Shown one piece after another: positions 36,720-51,300 of a DNA stretch of 64,000 nt (position 1 is its first letter; each line of letters opens with the position of its first letter). The translations under genes were made by a program, and so were the position numbers. The stretch lies in NCBI GenBank assembly GCA_013076295.1, contig RQOL01000718.1:3472001-3536000 (forward strand), given 5' to 3'. The DNA is from Sanderia malayensis. Taxonomy: Eukaryota > Cnidaria > Scyphozoa > Semaeostomeae > Pelagiidae. The notes beneath the pieces were generated by a model. It was not told the DNA's origin. It worked only from the letters and a program-made list of their open reading frames with translations, and did not search any database.

Positions 36720-39302
36720 TCATAGATTTTCTTTGGCTGTTCTTTTCTTCTTTTGAATCGATTTCAATGCGTCAGCAATTGCATTCGATATGATTTGATT
36801 TCTCAATGACTTCGCAGAATCACTGTCGTCTACATAACCCCCGGATTTTGCTGGGGTTGCGAAATATTTGACTTGATAAGCCGGGCTTGAGACGGGCGTG
36901 CTATCTCGCAAAGAGAATAAATTGTCTATTTGTTTCATTTGCTGTTTATTACTGCTACTCCTGACTGCTGCTTGCGAACCAAAGTTCATTATTGATGGCC
37001 CCCTGGGAGCAAGGTATTTTTGTTGCTGTTTTGCAATTTTTTGTCTGGCCGCCGGCGGAAAGAATGACGGGAAGCCGGCAGGTGGGTTAGGTTTATTCTG
37101 TGTCTCTTGTTGGACTCCCTTGCCACCCTGTCCCCAGCCTTGTCCGTGCGACCATTGCATCTTGGGATTGTTGAAGTCTGGAGTATGATGCGTGCCTGCT
37201 TGGTTCTCTCCGGGGCCACCTCCCCCGAAGCCCTGACCCCATCCACCACCTTTCAACTGGTCTCCAGTTCCATATCCATAGCCGTAGCCGTAATTATGAC
37301 CGGCTCCTTTCTGGCCGGGAGCCGTAGCACCTTCCATCGTGTTCGATGACGTTGCGGTGGATGCATGTGAGTCGGCTTGTTGATAACCCTGTCTCTTTGC
37401 CGCGCTCAAACGCGTGTAAACACTCCAGGGATCCTTCAACACCGAGAAACTCGTCTTCTGTGGCCTTGAGTTGCGTTGCACTGGCATGGACCCTTTTGGC
37501 TTTGCTGCCGCTAAATTTGAATGCAATGGTCTTGTTATCGACTGCACGCGCACAATACCACGATTTGTCGCGTATTCTTCGACGAAATTCGGCTTAGGCC
37601 AAAAATCTTGCTTTGCCTGCGGAGAAGTAACCATACCGTTAAGCTTTCGTTGTTGTTCTAGTTGAACAGGACGATTCGATAGCGGCCTCTTCGCATTTCT
37701 TTGCGCAGCCCTTTGCTGTTGTTGTTGTTGTCGCCGTTGTTGTTGTTGTTGTTGTCGCCTTTGCTGTTGTTGTTGTTGTTGTTGGTACCAGTTTCTGCTT
37801 GGCGCCGAATTGGCTCGCACCGGCATCGTCTTGGCTCCATTCTGTCCTCGTTGTTGCTTGCCGTAAAAAATTTCTGACGGGTCTGGGATTAGGGACAACG
37901 CCTTTGGCTTCAAGGCCGATGGAATACTCGTGTACTGAGCAAAGTTGTAGCTCGGTGAATTCTTTCCTTCAACTTTTGCTGCTTTTGGTACACCTGACTT
38001 GGCATCGCCAGCTAACCACAGTGGATTTTGTTTCATGAAGTTGTTAATTTCATTCTTCTTCTGCGCGAATCCCGACGCGTATGGGGGATAGAACGCCTGC
38101 TTCGGAACCTGTTGAGTTCTGCCTTGTGGCAATGAGTAGACAGACTGCCTGGACGTCAGACTATCCCTAATCATCGTCCCTTGGCTATTTTGATTATGCG
38201 CCCCGGGGCTATTATGCATGGAGAATTGACCAACATAGCCTTGTGGGATGGCAGGTGCACTGGCCGCTGCCTTTGAGATGATGTCATCGTTTACTTTCAA
38301 TTGATTGTTTGCGTTAACTGGTTGTTTTGCTTTGGAAAATAGACTCTGGTACATTCTCTCTATTAAATACTCCTGGTTGGCTTGTTGGCTGAGCTGTTTT
38401 TTCCTCGCAGCGTCTTGCCTTTGCTTCGCAGCGACCATGTTCCAAGCTGCACGCAACAGAGGCGGTGGTTGTGAGCGACTGGGCATTGACTTCGCCACTC
38501 CTTTTTGCATAATGAACTGGCCAGGGTGCCAGGAAAATGGCCGCTTTTTGACGTCGACGTGCGGTTTTGGACGTGTTGTTCCTGGCTTCCATTTGTTCGG
38601 TGTCTGTTATTTAAAGTGGAGAAGAAATCATTATACAACCAATGCATGAAACCAGACAACGGGATTATAAACTTTACATATGCAACAGAGGGAACTCAAT
38701 GGAATACAACGCACAGCCGTGTATAACAACACAGGGCAATGCAAGACAAGTAAAAGCATTAGGACACAATCCAATGAAGCACAAGGCAATGAAGATCAAT
38801 GCAAAACAATGTATGTACCGTATTTCCTCTAATAAGCGCCCGGGCGAATAAAATTCTTACCGGTTGCTTAGCGGCTTGCGCCATGCTATTCTTCTGTTGT
38901 TTTGAAATGAAATTATTGTACAATTGCTGAATATTAGGCCGATGAGCAGCTGGTCGGTTGATACCAGCCCTTGTATCTCCTGTCAGATGCATCTTTTCAG
39001 CAACGTGATAAACCCAATGATCAGCCGGTGCTGTGAGCTTGATACCAGCAGGAGGTTGATTCGGGGATTCCCCTGGAGCCAACGAGCTCACCATCTTTTC
39101 AATGCTCTGGACATCTGATGTCGCAGAGGCGGCGGGCAACTGCGGAGGAGCACTTGACTGCAATCCGCCGACCAAGCTTCCCTGTATTTTCTTGTCATCT
39201 TTGCGAAGCTGGGAATAGTCTTTCCTTTTACCTTCATAAACAAACACAACAAATGGGGTGTTAGAGGGGTTACAACCAAAACTACAGCTGATAATAATAA
39301 TG

Positions 39303-39353
<51 letters not shown>

Positions 39354-42300
39354 GCAATGTGAAATGTCCAATCGAAAAAAGACTTTCAATGATATGAAAG
39401 CGTAACAAAATTTGTATGGTTGCTTACCAAAATAAAGTTTACAATGATGAATAAGCACGAGGACTTCTATTCTTGGCAGCGCACAATTGAATATAAAGAA
39501 CTCATCCACCATGCCTCTTAGCAGCCTATTCCCGTAAGGATGTTCGTGTTTGCCTGTTTGAGATAATAAATCATGTTATATTTCACAATAGAATTAACAC
39601 AAAATTGCTCTTACTCTTAGATGCACTTTACATTATCATAATTCCATAATACATGTTCATGGCACTGCGTAGAAGGTGGAACCTCATTATATCAGATTCC
39701 CTTGTTACCTCAGTCTCATTTCCACTCTATATTCACTCACTTTATAAACATAACTTGTATTAGCTAGTTAATGCTTTCATAGCTGTCAGAGCACGCAAAA
39801 AGTTTTTTAAAATTTAAAGCTCGCTACACAATGATCAAACCCAGAATTTCTCGGTTTAACATGACATAACTTAGACCCCACAACTTCAGTTTCATTATTG
39901 CCTTTACCCTTCAATGCATTTTGTATTTTCACTTGGTAATAACCAGCAAAATACAGGGCACTTTAAGCAAGAGTTCTATTTCGAGATATTGCGAATAAGC
40001 GCTTCATTTTCTTCAAGACCCTCTTCAAGATTCAATGCAAAACACCTGTTAAGATTCGCTGCATCGGGATGACACTTAATTGGAAATTGTTTGAAACTCA
40101 CCGATGCCAGCTTTGCCTGTCCAATCTTGCGATAAAAATCCATTGCCTGGACCTTTGGCAACCAAATCTCCGTTAATAAATAGCTGCAAAGAAATACAAG
40201 TGATCGTATTATTAGCAACATCGAAACAGCCAACACAGATAGCTAAATAATGCATAGATACCACACAGCATCAGGGGACTCATACGACACAACAGCAGGG
40301 GATTCATAGTATTAAATTATTAAACCAAATTAGCTTATTTAAAGACCTATCAATAGTGGTAAACTTGCATCATTTCTAATTGAACCTTAAAAAGCCAACA
40401 ACAGCCAAACGTAGCTTTTTTCGATGTCTTGACAATTCTACACTCTTGCTTAATATTAACTTGCTTAATGCATATTTAACGTTTGACACTTGGATGACTA
40501 AAACGAAGAAATCTATATTTGTCGAGCATAGTTACAGATATGCGAGCCCTTCACATTGAATTCAACTATGCTCTAAATGTTGTCAGCTTGCGACTTTGAC
40601 AATCAACGCTATATACTAGTCTAGCCTCTAGCAGGCAGGTAATACGGGCAGGCTAAAGGAGAATAACACGCATCTAAATACCTTTGCTATGGCCTTTTCT
40701 GCATCATATGTTCCTGCAATATGGGTCCAAGCTCCTTCGGCAACGAGAGCTGTTGACGTAATACTGAATACAACAGCGTGCTTTTCGTTTCTGTGAAACC
40801 AACGAACTTTACCATTCTCGATTTCCACGTGATATTGTCCCTCCTTGTGAGTGGAGAACTTTCCACCAATCGTGTCGAAGATCGACTGAATACCTTTGTT
40901 CGTGTCCAGTTTTACCCATAATGCAATCGTCACAGCTTCAATAGGCTTAGGCCAGAATCGTTCTCCGTCAAATAGAATGTCTCCACCTGGAAAGAAAGTA
41001 AATCAAGCTTGGATTTAAAACATACCTTATAAAGCCACCCTCCATAGCTTTGAGCAACCTATATTGCAAATAGTGCAACAGCGATAAAGAAACATCTTGC
41101 AACAATGCGTTGCAGGCACAACATGTGCTACATGCTACAGAAAAGCAGTGATGCCAAACAATATGAAGCAATACGTTGCGCTCAATCAACAAAGCTTTCC
41201 CTAGAGCCAACCTATCCCATTATATGTCTCTTAAGCCAATGCAACTTTTCTCACTACTGTTACAGGAATGCCACCAAAATTGACTGTATTAACTGTTTTT
41301 AAAGAATGTGGCAGTCTAGTTAACAGTAGCTCAAAATATCAACGAGGTGGCTGGCTGACCTTAATGAAAAGAAAAGTTTATCATGTCATGAACACAAGTG
41401 TTTATGAGTGGGACATTTTGAGAGACACCCCTCTCATTATCATCGGGAGTTTCTCTCGATGAAACTAATGCAAACATGCCCACAAGTAGAAATGTTAACT
41501 ACTATGAAGTTTATTTTTTGCATATTTTATTTGCTTACCTAAAAGAGAGACGGCAGAGTCACATTTGCCTCCTTCGTAAACGATCTCAGCTCCATTAATC
41601 AGCATTGCATCATTTCCATTGCCACTTTCATCTTTGGCCAAGGAACCTTGCATTTTGTCAAAGCTCAAATGCACAACAGGCGGACAATAATCTGTAAAAA
41701 CAAAATACAATGCTTTAGTTATCATTTGTGGACTTGTGGTCTGATTAAATGAATTAATGGGCTTCAAGAGATTCATTTAACTACATGCAAACTCGAACTC
41801 AAACCCATATGAGAATTTACTATTGTTGAGTACAGTAAACTTTGTCTAATTCGAACACCCTGGGAAAGCGTGAAAATGTTCAAATTGCAAAAAGTTCGAA
41901 TTACAAAAGTTTGTTTTATAAGAATTGGTTCATCAGTGATCCTTGAAGGGACGGAGAAGTTCGTTCGAATTAGGTAGAGTTCGAATTACACGAGTTCGAA
42001 CTATGTAGATTTGACTATATATTCTAGCAGCTACTTCTTCCGTATTGATGTATATCCAAGATGTTTTAGATATTGTGTTATGGCTTTCACAACAAGATTT
42101 ATTCAACATTTAGCGATATCTATTCTCGTATAGTTCAAAATCCATTTGTTGTTTAATCGCTATCAGCAGAATGGAAAACAATGGAACCATATCGTAATAA
42201 TAAAAGCCAGAGTTAAAAGGTATCTGAAGATCATTTTTACAGAAATGTTTTACTTGATACAAAAACATTGCTTGGCTCGAAATTTAATTTTACTCAAAAC

Positions 42301-45300
42301 TTCAGATCAGTAAATCATGCAAAAATCTCGAGCTTTGAATCAGGAACAGATTTTTCACCGATGCTACATATATTTGCGAGTCTTCTAAAACATTTATGAT
42401 TGAAGGACTAAATTGATATATAAATTTCAATTTCTTACTTTGACAATAATCGCCTGTATAGCCCAGTCTGCAAACACATCTTGATCGTCCTTTCTTGCAA
42501 GTTCCGCCATTTTGACAAGGGTTCTGTTCGCAACTCCATTCGCTATCACGATTTGTTTTCGCTAAAAGAAAGAATGAATTTCTAAAGAATGGACTATAGG
42601 AACTTAACTAGCAAAGCAAAATAGACAATAATTGAGATTAATAGTCATCACAGAATTTTTTAACAATTTTCAAAACTCATTAACCACACTTCAAACATAT
42701 CCAGATTTATTTGTAATAAGTTGTTATCAAGAACTGTAGCGACGATAAGTAAAATAAATTTTTGTTGTCGTTGCTTACCCCAACACTCCAATCCATCACC
42801 AACATAATTTTCCTTGCATATGCAATGGCTGTTTACACAAATAGCATTCTCATCACAATGGCTGCATTCATCTAAATGAATTGTCAATTGCAATGTTATT
42901 AACAATGAAGAAATGCTACTTTTAAAAACTCCTTTCTGATATTCGCTTGTGTTATAATAACATATCGACAGCTGGCATCATCTGAAGAGATGCTATCTAG
43001 CAATGTATCTTTTGAAGAACCATCCTACATGGAACTCCATATTGCAATACCACCAAATCCGAGTGATTAAGGTGTTCGCAAAGGGAGAGTTGCATGTTTA
43101 TATGCTCAAAAAAGCGAAATGTTGAAACTTTTCAAGCACGTTAAATAAAGACTAACAATTTACCTTTTGGAAAAAATTTTGGAGCTGATGAGTAACCATA
43201 GGCTCCAATCTCTGAAAGAAAAGTAAAAGTATATTTAATATTTTCTACTTGGGACAAGGAGCAAAACTTTCACAGTAAAAGCCAGCAAAAGCTTGCACAT
43301 TAGGAATCCGCCAAATTTTCACCTAGCCTATTGTTCAAAAACAATAGGCCATTGTTCACGAACAATAGGCAAATGTTTCCTCTATTGTCTTAAGCACAGC
43401 TACTAACTTGGAAGCTCTCAAGCTATAGCATATTCTCACATGTGGGTTTTTAATACAGCTCGACCATCCTCATTATTAACTCCCTGTAAACAGAAATCCA
43501 AGGACCCAGTAGCTGCGATTTACACAGAGATTTGTGATGTGCAGAGCTTCACTCAAGAATAACTAGCACTCTGTGTAATCAGAATTTACAATGACACCGA
43601 TATGAGAGTTTACCATGACACCTCTGTTAATTAAGGTCTTCTTAATGTATCTTTCTTTTAACTTTAAATCGCGTAACCTGTCAAGCAGTTGCCTTCTTAT
43701 CACATCTGTTTGCATACCGTATTGCTTCAATTAAGCGCCAGGGGCATTAATAATATCTTCTTATCACATCTGTTTGTATACCGTAGTGCTTCAATTAAAC
43801 GCCGGAGGCATTAATAATGTTTAGCAGCACTAATGGGGACGTTAATCGAAAGGAGAATTAAAAAGAAGAGGGCGTTTATTCAGTGTGTTCGTATGTGTGT
43901 TGTTACCTCCGCAGACAGGTCCACTAAAATCTGGTAGGCAAATGCATTCTGGTTGTCCATCTGTCCTAACCACGCACATTCCATGATGCAAACAAGATGT
44001 GCTGATACAAGGATCTGTAATGTGTGTCAAGTAATGTCAGTTAATAAAGCAAAGTGATTGTTTGTGAAGTCAATATCAAGTAAATATTTCATATCTTGTC
44101 CATTTCATTATTCGTTGTGACAACTCATAAATAATTATGAAAACTTCGAGTCAGTATGTCACTGGTCTGGTCAGTATGATTCATGTCATAGTTATAGGTA
44201 AGTCGGACAAATGTCATTATCGCAAAGTTCATATGTTGTTATAGCTTGTAAATTGTGGTGATAAAAGAGAAGACTCGATACGTCAATGATATCTGTTCTT
44301 GCTGAATAGCGAAGGTTCAATTGGTCGCTCATTAGTGAATCAATCTGCCTTAAACGTGATTTTTAACCGAACTTGTCTTGATTGTCAAGATAGTTGAATA
44401 ATTTAAAAATCTCTTCTATCACAGTAGTTGGAAGTGATGAGAAGTGATGGGAGGGAATCAAGGAGTGTATACACAATACCCACGCACAAAGCAAGCTTTT
44501 ACGCAAGTTCTATACGATTTGTTCATTAGAAGCATTAGCTGAACGAAATAACGAACGCCATTGCATGTTCATGATTTTGAAGCAAAGCAGATGACGACAA
44601 ACATGAAACTTACCATCTTTCTTAGCCATTACAACAGCTGTAATGGGGTTACTGGTCGACGAGCCTCCATTTGTAGGCATAAGTGGGACAACATTGTATT
44701 GCGAATTCGCTGCCTTTTCCGTGGGTTTCGACAAAGCAGCCACATCCTTGATAATGGCGTCTTTAGTTGACCCTACTTCAACATTCACGTGTCGCTTATC
44801 TGGGAACAGATGGCAAGATGAAGTAATACCAGCATGTCTGCTTCCAGAATTAAAAGGTGGGGAGGATAAATGAGAGGATAACTTTTAGCGAACAAATGGT
44901 CACCCTCCGTGATCCATGCGTTGAAGTAACAATGATTTCGTAAATAAATGTTTATCGATACGGGGGTCGTGTTTTCTTACCTGAACAGTGAGCTCCGGTG
45001 TAATTATGGACACATTTGCATAGTGCAATGCCATAATACGGTACACATGTACCCCCGTTCTCGCAAGGGTTGGGCAAACACACGCTTTCTGCAAATTAAA
45101 GCGAACGGTAAATTGAAATCTTCAATATTCTTTGCTCATACTGCACTATTCATTACTTTACTGCTACCATCAGTTCACGAGAGAATCTCAATAAAACGAA
45201 CCTTCCGGCCTGAATTTATAAGTATTTGAATTAAACTTCACACTTTCTGCACTTATTTTACGGATCCTTAAATTTTTCTGTCCTGGACAGAAATATTTTA

Positions 45301-48300
45301 TCCCAGACGCTCAATATAAATAGCTGCTAACGTCTTCTTGTTTATCAAGAGTGCATCAAGAATGGCATACACGTTTTATATACAAGAAACGAGTTTGTAA
45401 GAAACCTGGTAGTAGTAATTGTATCATGTGTGTACTGCAATTTTATTGTATACTTATACTTATACCGTACTTCTCTATCTACTGCATGCATCTCGTGGTA
45501 TTGCATTCGTACCGCGTTTGTACCGAGCTTGAACCATGCTCTTAATGTCAATAACAGACTACAACTGCGGCTACAACAACTACAACAACTACAACAACTA
45601 CAACAACTACAACAACAATAACTACAACAACAACTGCAACAACTACAACAACTACAGCAACTACGACGGCTCTTACCTTCGCATATTGGTCCTGAAAAGC
45701 CAAGCTTGCATCTGCAACTAAATGCGCCACCACTTTCGATACAGGTGCCTCCATTGGTACAAGGTTGCGATGAGCACCAATGCACTGTAATAAACAAATC
45801 GAGGCTTGTTAAGAGCATCTAACCACCTTAAACATCACATCAAATAATATCTACATTTCTGCAACATTTAATCTGTCATTATAACGTAAAATCCATTTGG
45901 AAACATTCCAACTCAGAAATTCAGCGATGACGAAGTAAGTTTCTTTGAATTAATAGAATTACTTGGCAACTCCAGTTTCCAATTTAAGTATTATAGCATA
46001 ACTCTTTTTTATCTGAAGAACTGTTGACTATCGTGCATTTGCATGAAAAAACTCTTAGCTACACAAATCTACACGCAATAGCAAAAATGAAAAACTTAAA
46101 GTAGTCATACCATCACTTGGTTTTACTTTGCTTGCTGATAACAGAAAAGAAAACACTGTGAAGATGTGGCAGAAAAATTGTTTCATAACTTAAAATATAC
46201 CATCACAAAACCCAGGAAATCATTTCCATCAGTTTTGTAAAATCAGTATCAAAACAAGCATTGTAAATACACAACTTAAGCACTTTTTCTCTCAAACAAC
46301 CTCGGCTGTTTTAAGAACGATTGATTCTTATTGTTCAGCCAGATCACAATTGACAATCGACTATTGTTGGTCTATTGTTCATTCGAAACAATGAATTCGA
46401 TGTCATATTTTAATTCTGAGTTGCAGCCCAGCGAAGCGTTATAGCTGAGAACAAGTGCAATCAGAATGGATACCAAATAAGTCACTCAATTATTAATGCT
46501 AACTTCGTATGGGACTAAAAAGTTTGGAACGCAGCTGCTGCAATGTTAACAATACAGTGAAATCTGGAAATAGCGTGTCCCTTACAGCATTTGATCCTTG
46601 AATATGCATCGTAATACAACTCTCAATATAGCAAAGCAATTTTCGGCTACCTCCCCTTCAAGGTTGGCTATATACGAAATTCACTGTTTTTTTGAGGCGA
46701 GTCTAATAACCTACCTCCACAATATTTTCCTTCGAAATCCTTCTTGCATAGGCACGTGAAGCCACCATTGGAGTTCTCGGTGCAAGTACCACCATTCAAA
46801 CATGGCGTCGAGAAGCAAGGATCGTAATCTAAGTAAGCATAAATCAAATATGCAAAAATTAATCTTTCCTATTCGCTTCTGCAAAAATTTCATAGTTTCG
46901 TAAAAAATATTGCGTTAACTGAACATCAACTTCTACACATAAGATTGTTATAAATGGTCCATGAAATAACAATGGATCTATTGTTCAATCAGAACTTCCT
47001 CACAATGATACAACAGTGGGGAATAGAAGATTATGTAGTTGGTTTTATGTTATTGCATTTTACACATGACGATTTAAGCCTCTAGAGTGATGAGGAGTTT
47101 TTGAGTTCATACAAAAACAAAAGAACTAACCTTCGCAGTTTCGGCCTCTCCAGCCACCAGTACAAGCACATTCGAACCCTTCGTCATTCACGACGATACA
47201 CTTGCCTTTGTGTTTACATGGGTTCGGTGTGCAAAGATTCTTCACACACTGGTAGCTCTCCTCGTCCGTTTGAATGCAATGGCTTCCAAAACGACATGGA
47301 TTTGGAGAACATAAATCAATCTCTAAAAGACAAAACAAATCACAATGCGTTGCATTAAATCATGCCACATGATACATATTGGAACCTGATAATGCCAAGT
47401 CCATCCTCATTTAGTGATTTTTGCATAAGTACCTCGACATTTAGTACCTTAAACTACAATTTGCTGATTTAGACTACAATTTACTCTCCATTCGATAAAT
47501 TATCTTTATGGAAAAGTTGGCCAGTAACGCTAAATACAAAGATTGATTCCACCTGAGAAGAAAATATTTTAGTCCTTGTGGCAAATATGAGTACAAGACG
47601 TCTTGATTAATTAACCACTAAGATATTTGGAAGCTCTAGTTAGTCTGTTTCCCTGTATTAATCCTCCCCAAACCAATCCATCTCTCTGTGATACTGCTTC
47701 CATACAATCTATCTCATAGAGTGTCTATCTTATAGAGTGTCTATCTTATAGAGTGTCTACCTTATAGAGTGTCTATCTTATAGTGTCTATCTTATAGAGT
47801 TGCTTAAACATAAAGTGTGGACTGAACGAAGACTTCGTTGACTTACTTTCACAAGTTTTGCCTTTAAATCCTTGCGTGCAGTTGCATTTGTAACCAGCTT
47901 TGCCATCGTGCAAACAATGCCCGCCATGTTGGCATGGATCAGGAACGCAAGTGTCTACAGCTGTTAGAGTAAACAAAAAGTGAATAAATAAACAAACAAA
48001 TAAATAAATGATGGCAATCCAGCGCTACAAGGTGTGTGATTGCAAATTTTCGTTTTTGCTCATTTTTCCTTCAGATCTGCTGTGCTGTGGCTGCAGGTTT
48101 TCCGATAATCTACCTTACATGACGTAGACGTATACTTAACCTACTTATTTGTCCAGTAAATTATACACGATGGTCGTGTATGTATCGTGTATGTATGCAT
48201 ATGTATATTATAAAAAATGGGTGTAAGCAAGCAATATATAAATAGATAAAGGTAAGATAAAATGAAGCAGTTAATAAATGAATATTGAGCTGTAAAAATG

Positions 48301-51300
48301 AAGAATCTGACAATTACCTTCACATTTTTGGCCCATCCATCCAGACGAGCAGGAACACGAATAACCAGAACCAGTCGCAGTTTCAAGACACTTGCTATCA
48401 TGCTGACATGGAGATGGGTTGCAGGGGTCTTTCACTGCAAACAAATCAACAAAATATCAAAGAAAGGAAATGCCAAATAGCTAGTCAAAGAGAGCATAAA
48501 AATGCTTAAAAAGCGTTTTCCGGTTCTCTGAAAGATCCTCTTGAGTCCCTTTACTCTATCCGTTGCTTATCATTTATAACTAGCCATCTCTTTCAGTTTT
48601 GGTTTTGAAATCAAAACTTCAGAATATGAAGCTCTCATAGCCCAACGGATAATTCTACCTCTAAATAGCTCAACTATATTGAAAGAAAGACAATTTGCAA
48701 AAAATTGGGGGGGGGGGTGATCACAAAACAGATATCATAAGACAACTTACTGTCACAAATCTGTCCCTTGTAGCCGACAGGACATTGGCAAACGTAACCA
48801 ACTCCACCGTTGATTTCTTGACATGTTGCACCGTGCAAGCAGGGGTTTGGAGAACAACGATCAATCTCTAAGCAGTACAACGATGAAAACAGGAATCAAT
48901 ATAGCTGCGGATGTTTATAAGTCATTGTATGACCGTATGAAGCTTATACGGTCACACGTTGAATATATATGTTTCATACGGTCATACATATATACGGTCA
49001 TATACGGTCATATGCAGTCAAATATACGGTCACAGATATATGTGGTTTTAACATTGTTTTACAGTGATGAGATGGAGCAGAGCCTCAGTAAGTAATAACA
49101 ATATGCATTAAACACACAAGGGTTTAGGCATTGATGAACAATTGATTGGAGGGAGACATTGTTTACCTGCACAGACAGGACCTCTGAATCCCAGACTGCA
49201 ATTGCAGACATATCCACCATTGATCTCGGAGCATACGCCGTGTGTACATGGGTTTGGATGGCATGGATCAACATCTGAAGACAATGAGATGCAGAAAGGA
49301 TATTCATGAGAAATAAAAAGTACTGAATCAAATAGAAAAGGTAATAGAAGTAAATACAGCTTATAAAAGCCAGGACTTTGGTGCGAGTTATTTAAAGCCA
49401 ATACCTTTTCTCGTCTTTGAGTCAAAGGAGAGTACATATACGACTTAGAAGTTGGTTTTATAAGAAACTTTTATGAGAAATGTTTGAGTGCTTCTTAATT
49501 GTCACGAGAATTGAGTGCTGGAAGTTTTCCTAAATTTTGCTAAGTTCATATCGATAGACCACGTAATGTGTTATATGTTCGTAGTGATCTTACCCACGCA
49601 GGTCACTCCTCTGAAACCTTCTTTGCAAGTGCATGAAAACCCTCCACCAGGATTATTCAAACAGGCTGCTTGGTTTTGACAAGGATTTGGTTGACATTCG
49701 TCAATTTCTAACGAAAAATAAACCGGCCTTAGACACAAAACTACGCAATATCAAACAAAGCACACACGACAACATAGCAAGCTAGGTTAGAGCCTCCGAA
49801 ATTAGCAGAAATAAGCACAAGAAGACAAGGATTGAGTTATATAGAAATGATTTATCAAATATTAACAATAAACTTCAATAATTCTGTGCAAGTTTAATGA
49901 ATCTTACGTTCGCATCTGGGTCCTGCGAATCCAATTGTACAGGTGCACTCAATGTCGTCATGCAACATTGCACATTTCCCGCCATTTTTGCACGGGGATT
50001 CAAAACAACGATTGAAGGCTGAAATAAAAGCACGTGATTAATAAAACAACGTGGTTCGAGTTGCGGCGTGCTCGAGGTATCAGAGGTTCGAGCTAAGGAG
50101 AAACTTGATAAGAAAATTCAACGAAAATGAAAATAAAGGATTGAATTATGAAATTCTCAAAAGCATTGGTAATAAATATATAAAAAGAATGATCAAATAA
50201 AACGTAAGAAAAAGTGAAGTATACAGTATGCATGAAAGCGAACTATCTAAAAGAGGTGAAGAATAGTTTTGTGTAATTTGAGTAACTTACTTTCACATTG
50301 TTCTCCAATAAATTGTTCTGTGCATGTGCAATGGTATGTGTTTGGTTTATTTTGACAAGTGGCTCCGTTTTTACAAGGATTATTGGCACAGAAATTACGG
50401 ACTTGAAAAGAAAGAAAAACATCAAATCGCAGGCTAAAAAGTCCGACCAAATGTAACCTTTCTATTGAGAGACAGTTGGAGAACAAGAAGACACTCCTTG
50501 GAGCTCAACAACTTGATCAGTTTCGTTAATGAAGAAATGCGTATTTTTACATAGAGGGTATGTTCTTCATACCAGTGCATTGATGCCAAGTATAATCACA
50601 AACCTTGGCGACCAAAATATTAACCTAAAGATGATCGTCATGATAAGAGTAAGGTATTACCTTCGCATGAACTGCCACTGTAGCCAGAATTACAAAGACA
50701 TTTGAATGAATTGGAAACTTCAACGCATTGTCCTCCATTCTTGCAAGGATTTGAAACACAATATTGTTTATCTGAAAAAGAAGTGCAGTGGGTCATAGTT
50801 ACATCCATCATCTCATGAGACTCGAAAATCTCTTTCATTTGATTTGTAAAGAGAACATGGGGGCTTATTTGTCTATGAGATTTTCTAGCTGTATAAAGCC
50901 AAAGAATGAAAAAAAATGATTGAGTTAGATAGACATAAAAGAGCAGTGAGTTAGACGTGGTAGAAAGTGCAGGACAGTAGAAAGGAAATGAGAGCTACAA
51001 TCGGCTACTAATTACGACAACGTATTTTTACTTTCACAATTTTTTCCAGCAAATCCACTCGCACAGTCGCACTGAAATCCACCTGAATACCCGAAGCAAT
51101 TTCCGCCATTTTTACACGGGTTCGGGAAACAGAAATTAAAATCTACAAAACAACAAATGCAACTCATTAAAAAAAAAGATTTATCATAGATTGAAATTTG
51201 TTTAGAAACACTGAAAATTCTTATCAAACGCCACAGGTCATTACACAACATGGGGCCCAAAGTAAACTTCATTCATACAGTAAAAGCCCGCATGTAAAAA

